Source of the DNA: Oceanospirillum sp048264105 | GTDB taxonomy: Bacteria; Pseudomonadota; Gammaproteobacteria; Pseudomonadales; Halomonadaceae | Assembly: GCA_048264105.1 (NCBI GenBank) | Contig: JBLXDJ010000001.1 | Span: 744,001 to 808,000 of the forward strand | Reading direction: 5' to 3' | DNA: 64,000 nucleotides | Shown here: positions 46,274 through 54,356 of the stretch, in pieces | Layout of the letters: every line of letters begins with the position of its first letter | Numbering within the stretch: position 1 is the stretch's first letter | Made by a program: the position numbers and the translations under genes | Notes under the pieces: generated by a model | Told to the model about the DNA's origin: nothing | Seen by the model: the letters and a program-made list of their open reading frames with translations, nothing else | Databases searched by the model: none

Positions 46274-47374
46274 TTAACGGCCCAGCAAGGCCTTCAGCTC
46301 TTTCTGCAGCTGCGAGCCCTGCTTTTTGGCTTCGTGATAAAGATTATTCACTCTGAGGTACTCCTGCTCAGCGGCGTCCAGCTTACGGCTCAGTTCAGCG
46401 ATCTCTTTGGCCTGCTCATCGGATAGCTCAAGGGCCTGAGCCAGACTCTTCTGCTCGTTGCGCAGCTCTTCCTGATGATAGGACTGCTTCTGATCCGAGG
46501 ACTTCAGCTGACTTCTCAGCAACTCCATCTCCCGCTCATATTCATTCAGTTGCTGGCTCAGCTGACTGATTTCACGGGCCTGTTCGGTACTCAGATCTTT
46601 CGTCCAGGCGTTATCCGCTTTTGCGCTGCTCAGATCCAGTTCAAGCTTGGAATAGGCTTTTTCTGCATCTGCCAGCTGCTGCTGCAGACGAACCACCTCC
46701 TCTTCCTGAGTTTTGGTGTAATGGGAACGCTCGGCGACCAGCTGCTCGACTTCCCGAATATCCGCGCGGGATTTCTCCTCCTGAGCTCTGGCATCTTCAG
46801 CCGCCTTTTTCAGGGCGTCTTCCAGCTGGGTGATCTCAAGGTTTTTCTCGTCCAGCTGACGTTTCAGCTGGTCGTTATCAAACTTGTGTTCATCGGTCTG
46901 GCGGGACAGATCATGGTTAGCTTGTTCAAGATCTTTGGCAACGGAGAGCTGCTGGTGGAATTTCTCCTGCAGCTCGCTGATATTGGTATCTTTCTCAGAC
47001 AGATTCTGTTCCAGCTTTTCGATCATACTCAGCCGTTCATCGGCAGTTTGCTGAAGCTGTTTTTTCTCATGGGCAAAGTTTTGTTTCAGCTGCTCAAGAG
47101 CGTGCTGATGTTCCTGCCAGATGGTTTGCCAGATCTGTTGCTGACTTTGACGGAAAACCTCCTGCAGGGCCGCAGGAGGCGGTGGTGTCTGGGAAGCTGA
47201 CGCCGAAGCGCCGCCCGGAGTATAGCTGTGCAATATTTCAACACATTGGGTGTAAGGAACGCCGGTTGCCTGATGAAGCTCTGCGGCGGTAATAGCACTT
47301 AAGGTCTGTCCTTCATCCAGCCAGCGTTGGATCTGTTGTGTACAGATATCCTGTAAGTTAGCATCCTGATTCAT
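46274..47374 (-). CDS. Coiled-coil protein with small N-terminal domain (KfrA-like architecture)
   Basis: The 366-residue protein has a short N-terminal helical domain (about 5-55, IQRWLDEGQTLSAITAAELHQ) that could be a winged-helix DNA-binding fold. A Pro/Ala/Ser linker follows, then a long Gln/Glu/Lys coiled coil from about 75 to the end. Its plan is like the KfrA-type protein at 13629-14690, but I cannot align the two with confidence. It is divergent from the FAN1-like nuclease gene. The function is unknown. Confidence 0.65.
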   Translation of the reverse strand: MNQDANLQDICTQQIQRWLDEGQTLSAITAAELHQATGVPYTQCVEILHSYTPGGASASASQTPPPPAALQEVFRQSQQQIWQTIWQEHQHALEQLKQNFAHEKKQLQQTADERLSMIEKLEQNLSEKDTNISELQEKFHQQLSVAKDLEQANHDLSRQTDEHKFDNDQLKRQLDEKNLEITQLEDALKKAAEDARAQEEKSRADIREVEQLVAERSHYTKTQEEEVVRLQQQLADAEKAYSKLELDLSSAKADNAWTKDLSTEQAREISQLSQQLNEYEREMELLRSQLKSSDQKQSYHQEELRNEQKSLAQALELSDEQAKEIAELSRKLDAAEQEYLRVNNLYHEAKKQGSQLQKELKALLGR

Positions 47375-47566
47375 TGTTCAGCCTTACTGCGAAGAATTAT
47401 TGTTATTGGGAAATCCTGATCAACTGATTCCGCGAATTATCCAGACACCGAATTGCAGACATCATTCCCTGATAAAAACATAGATAGCGGGTATCTTTTA
47501 TACGGCTTTGGTCATGAAACCCGCATATTCCGTTGATTTCAACTCCAAAAGCCATCTTTATTATTT

Positions 47567-49441
47567 GTGAGCAGCATGAGCCAGGACGTTACCGATCTTT
47601 CAGCCCCATCTCCGGCCTCTTTGTCAGACCCGTTTTACTATCTGCTGAATGCCCGTCAGGTGATTGACTGGTGTTTACGCTATCACAGTGACCTGCTTCT
47701 TGATCAGGAGAGAGAGCTGCTTAACGCCTTTGTACAGCTACCGGAATCTGCTCAGGGGCTTTTGATCCGGCTGATCATGCGCAAGGGGGGGCTATTCCGC
47801 ACTGATAGCCTGGACTACACTGAAATTTATGCCGAAATTGGCGATGATCTGACACAGGCGATGGAGCCTCTGGCGCAGATCGGACTGATTGATCCAATGC
47901 CGGTTCTGTCTCTGCCCGCCCTGACGACGCTCTGTCGCAAAGCAGAAGCCCTGTCCCTCATCCGTCATTGCGATCCTGACAACCCTCCTCCGGCTAAGAA
48001 CAGCAAGCAGCAGCTGATCGAACAGGCGGAGCAACTGATATCGGCGGCATCGGGTTCAGAAACCACTTCCCCAGATGAGAAAACCGTTAACGCGTGGTGG
48101 CCTGAGTGTCCCTTCAGGCTGATCCGGGTGACACAGCGGCCACTGTTTGAGCGTCTTCGGCTGATGTTTTTTGGCAATCTGTATCAAAGCTGGTCTGAAT
48201 TTGTCCTGACAGAACTCGGCGTGCAGCAGTTCGAGGCGGTCAGTTTCTCTCCCGGCTCCCGGGCATTTCAGCAGCGTTATGAGGTTGATCTGTATCTCGC
48301 CATGCACAACCTGCAGCAACAACTGGATGAACTCAGGTACAGCCCTTCCGATAAAGCAAAGGCCGCAGAGCTAACAGCGGACGTTGCCGAAGCACTGGAG
48401 ACACTCGCCGAACAACTTATGAGCGTAGAAGCCGCGATCAGCACTCAGATCAAACCCTCGGCCTCTCATACGGAGTCGGACTGGCTGCTACGGCGCTATC
48501 AGAAACTCAGCTTTCAGATCGGCCACTTTGCCGAGAAGCAAGGCATGACTTCACTGGCGCTGAATTGCTATAGAAAGAGCGCCAATGATGATGCGGTTAT
48601 TCGCCGCCTGCGCCTGATGGAGCGAACTGAAGCGCCGGAACGCGTGTATCAGCAAGCCAAAGAGTCGTTGGAACTCACCGATAAACCGGAACAGCGCCTG
48701 TTACTCAACAGGATCCTGCAGCGTTCCGGTCGTAAAGCCGGTATTAAGACCGGAAAGACAAAAGCCCAAAAGATCACACTGGATGAGCAAACCCTGACGC
48801 TGCACTTCAACCCGGAGCAGAATGTTGAGCGTCAGGTCGTTGAGTATTATCAGTCACAGGGCGAACTGGCCTTTCATGTTGAAAGCCGCCTGATCAACGC
48901 TCTCTTTGCCCTGCTGTTCTGGCCGGTTCTCTACAAGCCTGTTCCCGGTGCATTTTTTAACCCATTTCAGTCCGGCCCCAGAGATCTTTATCGCTCAAGC
49001 TTCATAACCCAGCGTCAGCAGGAGATAGAAGACAGGTTTCGTCTGCTACAGGCCAGGCATCAGAATCCAGAAGTTGAATGCTATAAAACCGCCATTCTGG
49101 AATGCTATCAGCAGAAGCAGGGTATCCGATGCAGCCTGATCCACTGGCCAGCCATTAGTGAACAGCTGCTGGAGCTGAGTCTGGATCTGGTGCCTGCCAA
49201 TCATCTTGAGGCACTTTTCCGCCATCTGTTACTGGATCTTCAACACCACAGGAAAGGACTGCCGGATCTGGTGGTCTTTAACCCGAAGCAAAGAAGCTAT
49301 CGTTTTGTCGAAGTTAAAGCCCCTAATGACCGGCTGCAGGATCATCAACGGCTCTGGTTAGAACAGATGCAACGGGATGGTATACCGGCAGAGGTGCTGT
49401 ATGTTCAGTGGAAGGATCAGGCTGAACCACGTTCGGCCTGA
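47567..49441 (+). CDS. FAN1-like VRR-NUC domain nuclease
   Basis: The 624-residue protein has the bacterial FAN1 layout: a helical and SAP-like N-terminal part (DPFYYLLNARQVIDWC, LLIRLIMRKGGLFRTDSLDY), a TPR-like middle, and a C-terminal VRR-NUC nuclease (about 535-620). The catalytic line is GLPDLVVFNP, then FVEVKAPNDRLQDHQ (Asp, Glu and Lys of the PD-ExK site). FAN1 cuts 5' flaps and helps repair interstrand cross-links. The start is GTG 47567 or ATG 47576; neither has a clear RBS. Its 3' end overlaps the convergent CLCA_X gene by 25 nt. Confidence 0.9.
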   Translation: MSSMSQDVTDLSAPSPASLSDPFYYLLNARQVIDWCLRYHSDLLLDQERELLNAFVQLPESAQGLLIRLIMRKGGLFRTDSLDYTEIYAEIGDDLTQAMEPLAQIGLIDPMPVLSLPALTTLCRKAEALSLIRHCDPDNPPPAKNSKQQLIEQAEQLISAASGSETTSPDEKTVNAWWPECPFRLIRVTQRPLFERLRLMFFGNLYQSWSEFVLTELGVQQFEAVSFSPGSRAFQQRYEVDLYLAMHNLQQQLDELRYSPSDKAKAAELTADVAEALETLAEQLMSVEAAISTQIKPSASHTESDWLLRRYQKLSFQIGHFAEKQGMTSLALNCYRKSANDDAVIRRLRLMERTEAPERVYQQAKESLELTDKPEQRLLLNRILQRSGRKAGIKTGKTKAQKITLDEQTLTLHFNPEQNVERQVVEYYQSQGELAFHVESRLINALFALLFWPVLYKPVPGAFFNPFQSGPRDLYRSSFITQRQQEIEDRFRLLQARHQNPEVECYKTAILECYQQKQGIRCSLIHWPAISEQLLELSLDLVPANHLEALFRHLLLDLQHHRKGLPDLVVFNPKQRSYRFVEVKAPNDRLQDHQRLWLEQMQRDGIPAEVLYVQWKDQAEPRSA

Positions 49442-50253
49442 TGTTTAACCGCCCGCCCCAGTATGGAGAAATAATCCCTGAAACGGGCATTGATCCGCTC
49501 CCTTTCCTCCCCTTGCGGATAAAGGCCGTGCTGGGCTTCAGTGGACGCTTTAGTGCCCTTCACCAGAAAGTTATTTTTAATGACGGAATCCTGCACAAAA
49601 GCCTCAAAGGCCCGGGCAGATAACTCTTCCGGCTGACTGTAGTAATTCATACCCGTTGCTTTATCCGCCAGAAGTGAAGCCTTAAAAAGCTTGCTGGGTT
49701 CTTCACCGCTCTCGTTCAGCATGATGGCAGCGAAACAGTCGCTGAGCTTTTGATTCAGGCGATGCGGTATCAGATCCTGATCCCCCGCTCCCTGCTCTAA
49801 CCATAAACCCGAAGCAAAACGTATCCCACCTGCGGTCACAAAGGCTTTGTCCGCCAGATAATGATCCAGCGCGTGAAACCACTCATGGGCGATACTGCCG
49901 GGACCAGCATTCTTAGCCAGAGCAAAAGCCCTTTGATTGGGCGCGTAATGAGCCGCAACCCCCGGTCTCCCCCCGGTTCCATAATGCAGTGCCAGCGTTC
50001 CCCGCAGTGAGATAACGCTTTCCGGCACCTGCAAAATCAGCATCAGATCGCACAGCGCATCATAGAAACGCCCGGCAGCATCCGATTTCTCCTGTTTGGT
50101 CACCCAACGCCCGATCTCAATAGAGCGAAAATCGAAACGACGGCGCAGCTGCACAAAGTCGCAACCCGCCTCAGTACGGTGCCTGGGGCCGGTACGATAA
50201 AAGCGTTTTTCTCTGACAGATGTTGGCGGCTGATCGCCGGAATCCTTAGCCAT
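49417..50253 (-). CDS. CLCA_X-family protein with zincin (HExxH) motif
   Basis: The 278-residue protein has SIAHEWFHALDHYLADK, an HExxH metalloprotease-like site followed by a third candidate ligand. FYRTGPRHR and FGFRS-like FDFRSIEIGRW are near the N-terminus. I recognise it as the family annotated CLCA_X, related to the LPD1 domain of large polyvalent phage proteins. No signal peptide is seen, so it is probably cytosolic. ATG 50253 has AGGGG just upstream and is preferred to ATG 50274. The substrate and role are unknown; it is convergent with the FAN1-like gene. Confidence 0.75.
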   Translation of the reverse strand: MAKDSGDQPPTSVREKRFYRTGPRHRTEAGCDFVQLRRRFDFRSIEIGRWVTKQEKSDAAGRFYDALCDLMLILQVPESVISLRGTLALHYGTGGRPGVAAHYAPNQRAFALAKNAGPGSIAHEWFHALDHYLADKAFVTAGGIRFASGLWLEQGAGDQDLIPHRLNQKLSDCFAAIMLNESGEEPSKLFKASLLADKATGMNYYSQPEELSARAFEAFVQDSVIKNNFLVKGTKASTEAQHGLYPQGEERERINARFRDYFSILGRAVKHQAERGSA

Positions 50254-50399
50254 GGTGCCCCTGAAGCGATACATGTTTATTTATACAGCAGTCTATAATA
50301 ACCCATTCTGAACCGGATCTGTACTCAGGGAAGAACAATCCGGATCACGCCATCACCGCCCATTAAAACGCGTGTTAACGCTCCATATAGGAAGATAAA

Positions 50400-50452
50400 A
50401 GACAAAGAAAAACCCCGATCCTGCCAACGGATGATTAGCAGGATCGGGGTTT
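50400..50452 (-). terminator. Terminator downstream of the BCCT transporter
   Basis: A 15-bp perfect stem (50410-50424 with 50438-50452) with a 13-nt loop is followed, on the minus strand, by TTTTTCTTTG. It lies 34 bp after the BCCT stop. Confidence 0.9.
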
Positions 50453-50485
50453 AAAGTCGCTATATCACGGGTGACAGAAAAATCG

Positions 50486-52207
50486 TTAACGCCTCAGTAA
50501 AGCATCCTGCCCTTCCTGCACATGCAGTTGGCGCTCTAGCTCTTTCTGCCGTTCTTCCTCTTTCTCCTTGGCTTCTTTAATTGCCTTCTCCTCCGCTTTG
50601 ATCTCAGCTTCTTCGGTGACTTTCTCAATATCATCGGTTACCGCCCAAGGCTCAGCCGGGGATGGGCTCAGCTCACCATGACGCGGCGCGAAGCGCTCTT
50701 CAGACAGGGCTTTCAGCAAACCGAAAATCATGCCGATCACCACCACAGAGAAGGGCATCGCCGCGGTAATCACCGCAGACTGCAAAGTGCCAAGACCACC
50801 GGCGATCAGCAAAACCGCCGTTAACAGGGCCAGAAATACACCCCACAGGATACGATGGGCAGACGGTGGATCAGCATCACCGCCGGATAAGATCGTATTG
50901 ATCACCAGCGTACCCGCGTTGGCCGAGGTAATCAGGTAGGTGCCAATCAGGACAATCAGCAGAGTTGAGATCACCGGGGTAAACATTCCCAGATCCATAC
51001 CTTCAACCGTTACAAACAGCGCGGTGGAAACATCGTTCTGAACCGCCGCCGCAACACCACCATTCGTAAACAGCTCCTGATAGAGAGCGGTGCCACCAAA
51101 GAGGCCGATCCAGACAATGGTAATAATCGTCGGCACCAGCAGAACACCCATAACAAACTCACCAAAACTGCGGCCACGGGAGATTCGGGCGATAAACATG
51201 CCGACAAAAGGTGACCAGGCCAGCCACCAGCCCCAGAAAAATACCGTCCACTCTGACTGCCAGTTATCACCTTGGGTCACATTGGTATGAAAGGTCATAC
51301 GGATCAGAGACTGAACATAATCACCGGTTGCTTCAATGGTCACGCCGATCAGATACTGGGTTGGCCCCAGAAAGAGCATAAAGAGAACCGCCGCGATACT
51401 GAGCCAGAAATTCATCTCAGACAGCATACGGACACCACGGGAAACACCGGATACGACAGAGGCCGTGGCTATAAACATGATCACCCCGATCACAGTCAGC
51501 TGCAGGGTGGTTGAGTTTTCCAGCCCGAACACCTGATTAAGCCCGGCATTCATCTGCTGAACACCCAGCCCAAGCGTGGTGGCGATACCAAACACCGTAC
51601 CGAACACCGCCAGCAGATCCACCAGATCACCCAACGGGCCTCTGACTTTCTCACCGAAAAGCGGGTACAGCACAGAACGCACCGTCAAAGGCAGGTCATG
51701 GCGATAAGCAAAGTACGCCATGGTCAGTGCAACAAAGGAGAAGATTGCCCAACCGTTTACGCCCCAGTGGAAGAAGGAGAGACGCATCGCCACAATAGCG
51801 GCATCCCCTTCCGAGGTTCCCGGCAGAACAAAGGGGTTCGCATTGAGCTGCATGATCGGCTGTGCCACCGACCAGAACAGGATACCGACACCGGTACCTG
51901 CGGCAAACAGCATGCTGATCCATGCAAAGAAGGTAAACTCAGGTCGTTCCCAGTCACGCCCCAGACGCACTTTTTTGTATCGCCCGGTACCCAGCCAGAC
52001 CATAAAGAACAGCAGAAAAGCCACCAACAGAACGTAATACCATTCCAGAAAGGGATCCAGCCAGGTGCGTGCGGCATCAATCCCCATGGCGCTGGTTTCA
52101 TCAAACAGGCTACCCATCACCAGGGTGATGAGCACCATAAGTATCGAAACCTGCGTCATTCGGGGATTCATCCCTTTGAACAAGCCGTTTTGGGCCTGAT
52201 TGTACAT
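50486..52207 (-). CDS. BCCT-family transporter (betaine/choline/carnitine-type)
   Basis: This inner-membrane carrier for quaternary ammonium or sulfonium osmolytes has 573 residues, twelve helices and the Trp-box segment FFWGWWLAWSPFVGMFIARISRGR (landmark near 330; key residues W331, W335, W338 approximate). The first substrate-site loop reads AAGTGVGILFWSVAQPI, where choline and betaine carriers usually have GMGIG-type and AEP. The substrate may therefore differ from betaine. The tail from about 525 is a charged coiled region (EEAEIKAEEKAIKEAKEKEE), as in osmosensing members. It is preceded by AAGGA and lies 109 bp after the ABC-F gene. Confidence 0.92.
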   Translation of the reverse strand: MYNQAQNGLFKGMNPRMTQVSILMVLITLVMGSLFDETSAMGIDAARTWLDPFLEWYYVLLVAFLLFFMVWLGTGRYKKVRLGRDWERPEFTFFAWISMLFAAGTGVGILFWSVAQPIMQLNANPFVLPGTSEGDAAIVAMRLSFFHWGVNGWAIFSFVALTMAYFAYRHDLPLTVRSVLYPLFGEKVRGPLGDLVDLLAVFGTVFGIATTLGLGVQQMNAGLNQVFGLENSTTLQLTVIGVIMFIATASVVSGVSRGVRMLSEMNFWLSIAAVLFMLFLGPTQYLIGVTIEATGDYVQSLIRMTFHTNVTQGDNWQSEWTVFFWGWWLAWSPFVGMFIARISRGRSFGEFVMGVLLVPTIITIVWIGLFGGTALYQELFTNGGVAAAVQNDVSTALFVTVEGMDLGMFTPVISTLLIVLIGTYLITSANAGTLVINTILSGGDADPPSAHRILWGVFLALLTAVLLIAGGLGTLQSAVITAAMPFSVVVIGMIFGLLKALSEERFAPRHGELSPSPAEPWAVTDDIEKVTEEAEIKAEEKAIKEAKEKEEERQKELERQLHVQEGQDALLRR

Positions 52208-52316
52208 CTCAAATCCTTAATTTTTGTCCAGAGTGCGATGCAGAGCAAAAGCTCTGCAAAATTTGGTTATAACCCTAAACAAAATAATGGGATATTCAAG
52301 GTTTAATCAAGATTTC

Positions 52317-54032
52317 TCACTGCAATGAGAGTTGGCACTCCCGTTGGACGCCACAGGCCTGAGCAAAGCCTTCGTCGTGGGTAATTAAAGCAAAACCGCC
52401 ACGGTAATCGACCAAGGCCTGGGCCAAAAGCTCTTTTGCCGCAAGATCCAGATGATTGTCCGGCTCGTCCAGCAGCAGAAAAGCACCTGTCACATTGTTT
52501 TGATTCCTAAGGGATAGCAGCTGTAGTGCCAGTCGCATTTTCTCTCCGCCACTTAACTCGCCGCTACGTTGAAAGACCCGCTCCCGTCTGAAGCCGATCG
52601 TCGCTAACAGAGTACGGGCTTCCGCTTCCGTTAAGGCGGGTTGAGCCTTTTGTACCTGCTCTAGTAGTGAGGCGGTGTTATTCAGGAGGTTAAAGTGCTG
52701 ATCGAGATAACAAAAAGCAGAATAATGGCTGTAAAACGTCTGAGCCTTATCGGGATGATCAGGGTGCACTTCAACGGTCTGATCAGGCTCATCCAGTGAC
52801 AATCCAGCCAACAACTTAAACAGAGTCGACTTGCCGCTCCCATTGCTGCCCCGAAGGTAGATACGGTCACGACTGCAAATCTGCAGAGAGATCGGCTGAT
52901 CAGAACCTCTGGGCAAGCGATACCTAATAAGACGGGCAAGCAACTTTTGCGGTTTCCCTGGGGCTTTAACCGAAGCCAGACCTCCAGTGTGAGAAGAAAA
53001 ACCGTTAAGAGAAATTCGTATCTCTGTCTCATCCGGCAGCCTCTGGCGCATCTGCTTCTTCTGCCCATTTAACTGAGCGTCACGAACTTCCTGACGTCGG
53101 CTCAGGCTCTTCAGATGACCTCCCGCTTTCTCTTTCTTCGCATCCAGAATCAGCTTACTCTGGCTGCCACTCTTTCTGAGCCGGTTACCCTGAGCGGCTT
53201 TCTGCTGGGCCTTTTCCAGATTCTTCTGGTGCTCTGCGTTTTGTTTCTTAATAACCTTTTCGAGATCTTTTTGCTCGTTCAGGATGGCAGAACGCTGTGC
53301 GGCCTTCTCCTTACGATAGAAATCAAAGTTGCCGCCATATTCGGTGATGCCATTACGATCCAACTCCCAGATACGATCCATCTGATTCAGCAGGGTAAAG
53401 TCGTGGCTGACCAAGAGGACAGCGCCTTGAAAAGCCTTTAACTGCGCCATCAACCATTGCCGCCCCTGCTGGTCGAGATGGTTACTGGGCTCATCCAAAA
53501 TCAACAGACTGAAAGCCTCCGGCTGGCGGAAGATATTCCACAGCCGAAGTCGTGTTTGCTGGCCTCCGGAGAGCTGCCTCAACGGTCGGTCAGGGTCCTG
53601 AGGCAGATTCAGTTGCGACAGCTGTTCATTCAGACGCTCACGAATCTGCCAGTCATCTGCCAGACGCTCAAACCAACAGGGTTCACAGCTACCCTGCTCA
53701 ATTTCGCCCAGCGCCCGGAGTTTATCAGTCAGCCCCAGATAATCAGCAATTGATGTTGAGGCATCAGATAGTGCGTCATCGACTTGCGAGAAATAGCCGA
53801 TACGGTCAGGACTCATTCCACCGTAATCGACATGCCCACTACCGGGCCTGATCTCACCCGCTAATAACCGGGCGAGAATACTTTTGCCGCAACCATTACG
53901 TCCCACAAGTCCGGTGATGCCAACAGGCAGGCTGAAGTTAAGCTCAGTAAACAGGGATAGCCCGTTTGGCAGTTGATAGGTCAGCTGATGCGCAATCAGA
54001 CTGGTCTTTGATGAGTAACGTTTATTAGGCAT
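52317..54032 (-). CDS. ABC-F family ATPase
   Basis: This cytosolic protein has two ATP-binding cassettes and no membrane part, 571 residues. Cassette 1 has GLVGRNGCGKSIL, LSGGQQTRLRLW and LLILDEPSNHLD. Cassette 2 has LRGSNGSGKSTLFKLL, LSGGEKMRLALQ and FLLLDEPDNHLD. They are joined by a long basic helical linker (about 245-330), which in ABC-F proteins reaches the ribosomal P-site. ABC-F members act on stalled or antibiotic-bound ribosomes; the subgroup here is not recognised. I chose ATG 54032 (GAGGG upstream) over TTG 54062. Confidence 0.9.
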   Translation of the reverse strand: MPNKRYSSKTSLIAHQLTYQLPNGLSLFTELNFSLPVGITGLVGRNGCGKSILARLLAGEIRPGSGHVDYGGMSPDRIGYFSQVDDALSDASTSIADYLGLTDKLRALGEIEQGSCEPCWFERLADDWQIRERLNEQLSQLNLPQDPDRPLRQLSGGQQTRLRLWNIFRQPEAFSLLILDEPSNHLDQQGRQWLMAQLKAFQGAVLLVSHDFTLLNQMDRIWELDRNGITEYGGNFDFYRKEKAAQRSAILNEQKDLEKVIKKQNAEHQKNLEKAQQKAAQGNRLRKSGSQSKLILDAKKEKAGGHLKSLSRRQEVRDAQLNGQKKQMRQRLPDETEIRISLNGFSSHTGGLASVKAPGKPQKLLARLIRYRLPRGSDQPISLQICSRDRIYLRGSNGSGKSTLFKLLAGLSLDEPDQTVEVHPDHPDKAQTFYSHYSAFCYLDQHFNLLNNTASLLEQVQKAQPALTEAEARTLLATIGFRRERVFQRSGELSGGEKMRLALQLLSLRNQNNVTGAFLLLDEPDNHLDLAAKELLAQALVDYRGGFALITHDEGFAQACGVQRECQLSLQ

Positions 54033-54297
54033 AACAAGCCCTCTGTATTTTTCCAGGGACAAAACCTCAGAAAGGAGAACAGATGGCTACAGGAAGGCAG
54101 ATCAGCCATTAATTACATAAAAAGTTTTAAAGGCTGAAACCTGAAGATCAGGTAACACATTATCGAAGGGTAAAGCGGGTATCGGCCAAAGCAGACACAC
54201 TAATCCTGTAGCACCAAAAAAAGAGGTAAACAGGCTTAGTTGTTCATGATGGCAAATACTCCGGGGGAGATAACAGGAGATGGAATTGCAACATAAA
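54033..54297. other. Intergenic stretch upstream of the ABC-F gene
   Basis: The gap from the ABC-F start to the PAS protein stop is 324 bp. I see no gene beyond a nine-codon plus-strand frame (54083-54112) with AGGAG, which is too short to support. A 13-nt imperfect palindrome CCTGAAGATCAGG near 54140 is the only other structure. No promoter is clear. Confidence 0.5.
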
Positions 54298-54324
54298 AGC
54301 CCGTCTCCTTCAAGAAGACGGGCT
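54292..54324 (-). terminator. Probable terminator of the PAS-MCP gene's upstream unit (ABC-F side)
   Basis: AGCCCGTCT (54298-54306) pairs with AGACGGGCT (54316-54324). On the minus strand it is followed by TTTT. It lies 32 bp upstream of the right-hand neighbour of the PAS-MCP stop in genome order, that is, just beyond the stop at 54357, so it terminates that gene. Confidence 0.7.
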
Positions 54325-54356
54325 GCTGGGTAGATGCTTTTTTAAAGCTATTGGGA

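Noticed and set aside
47375..47566. LexA box upstream of the FAN1-like gene
   Set aside because: The CTG and CAG half sites present are spaced about 15 nt, not the 10 nt of an SOS box.
54083..54112. Nine-codon frame with AGGAG upstream of the ABC-F gene, as a leader peptide
   Set aside because: It is on the opposite strand to the ABC-F gene, so it cannot be its attenuation leader, and it is too short to support.
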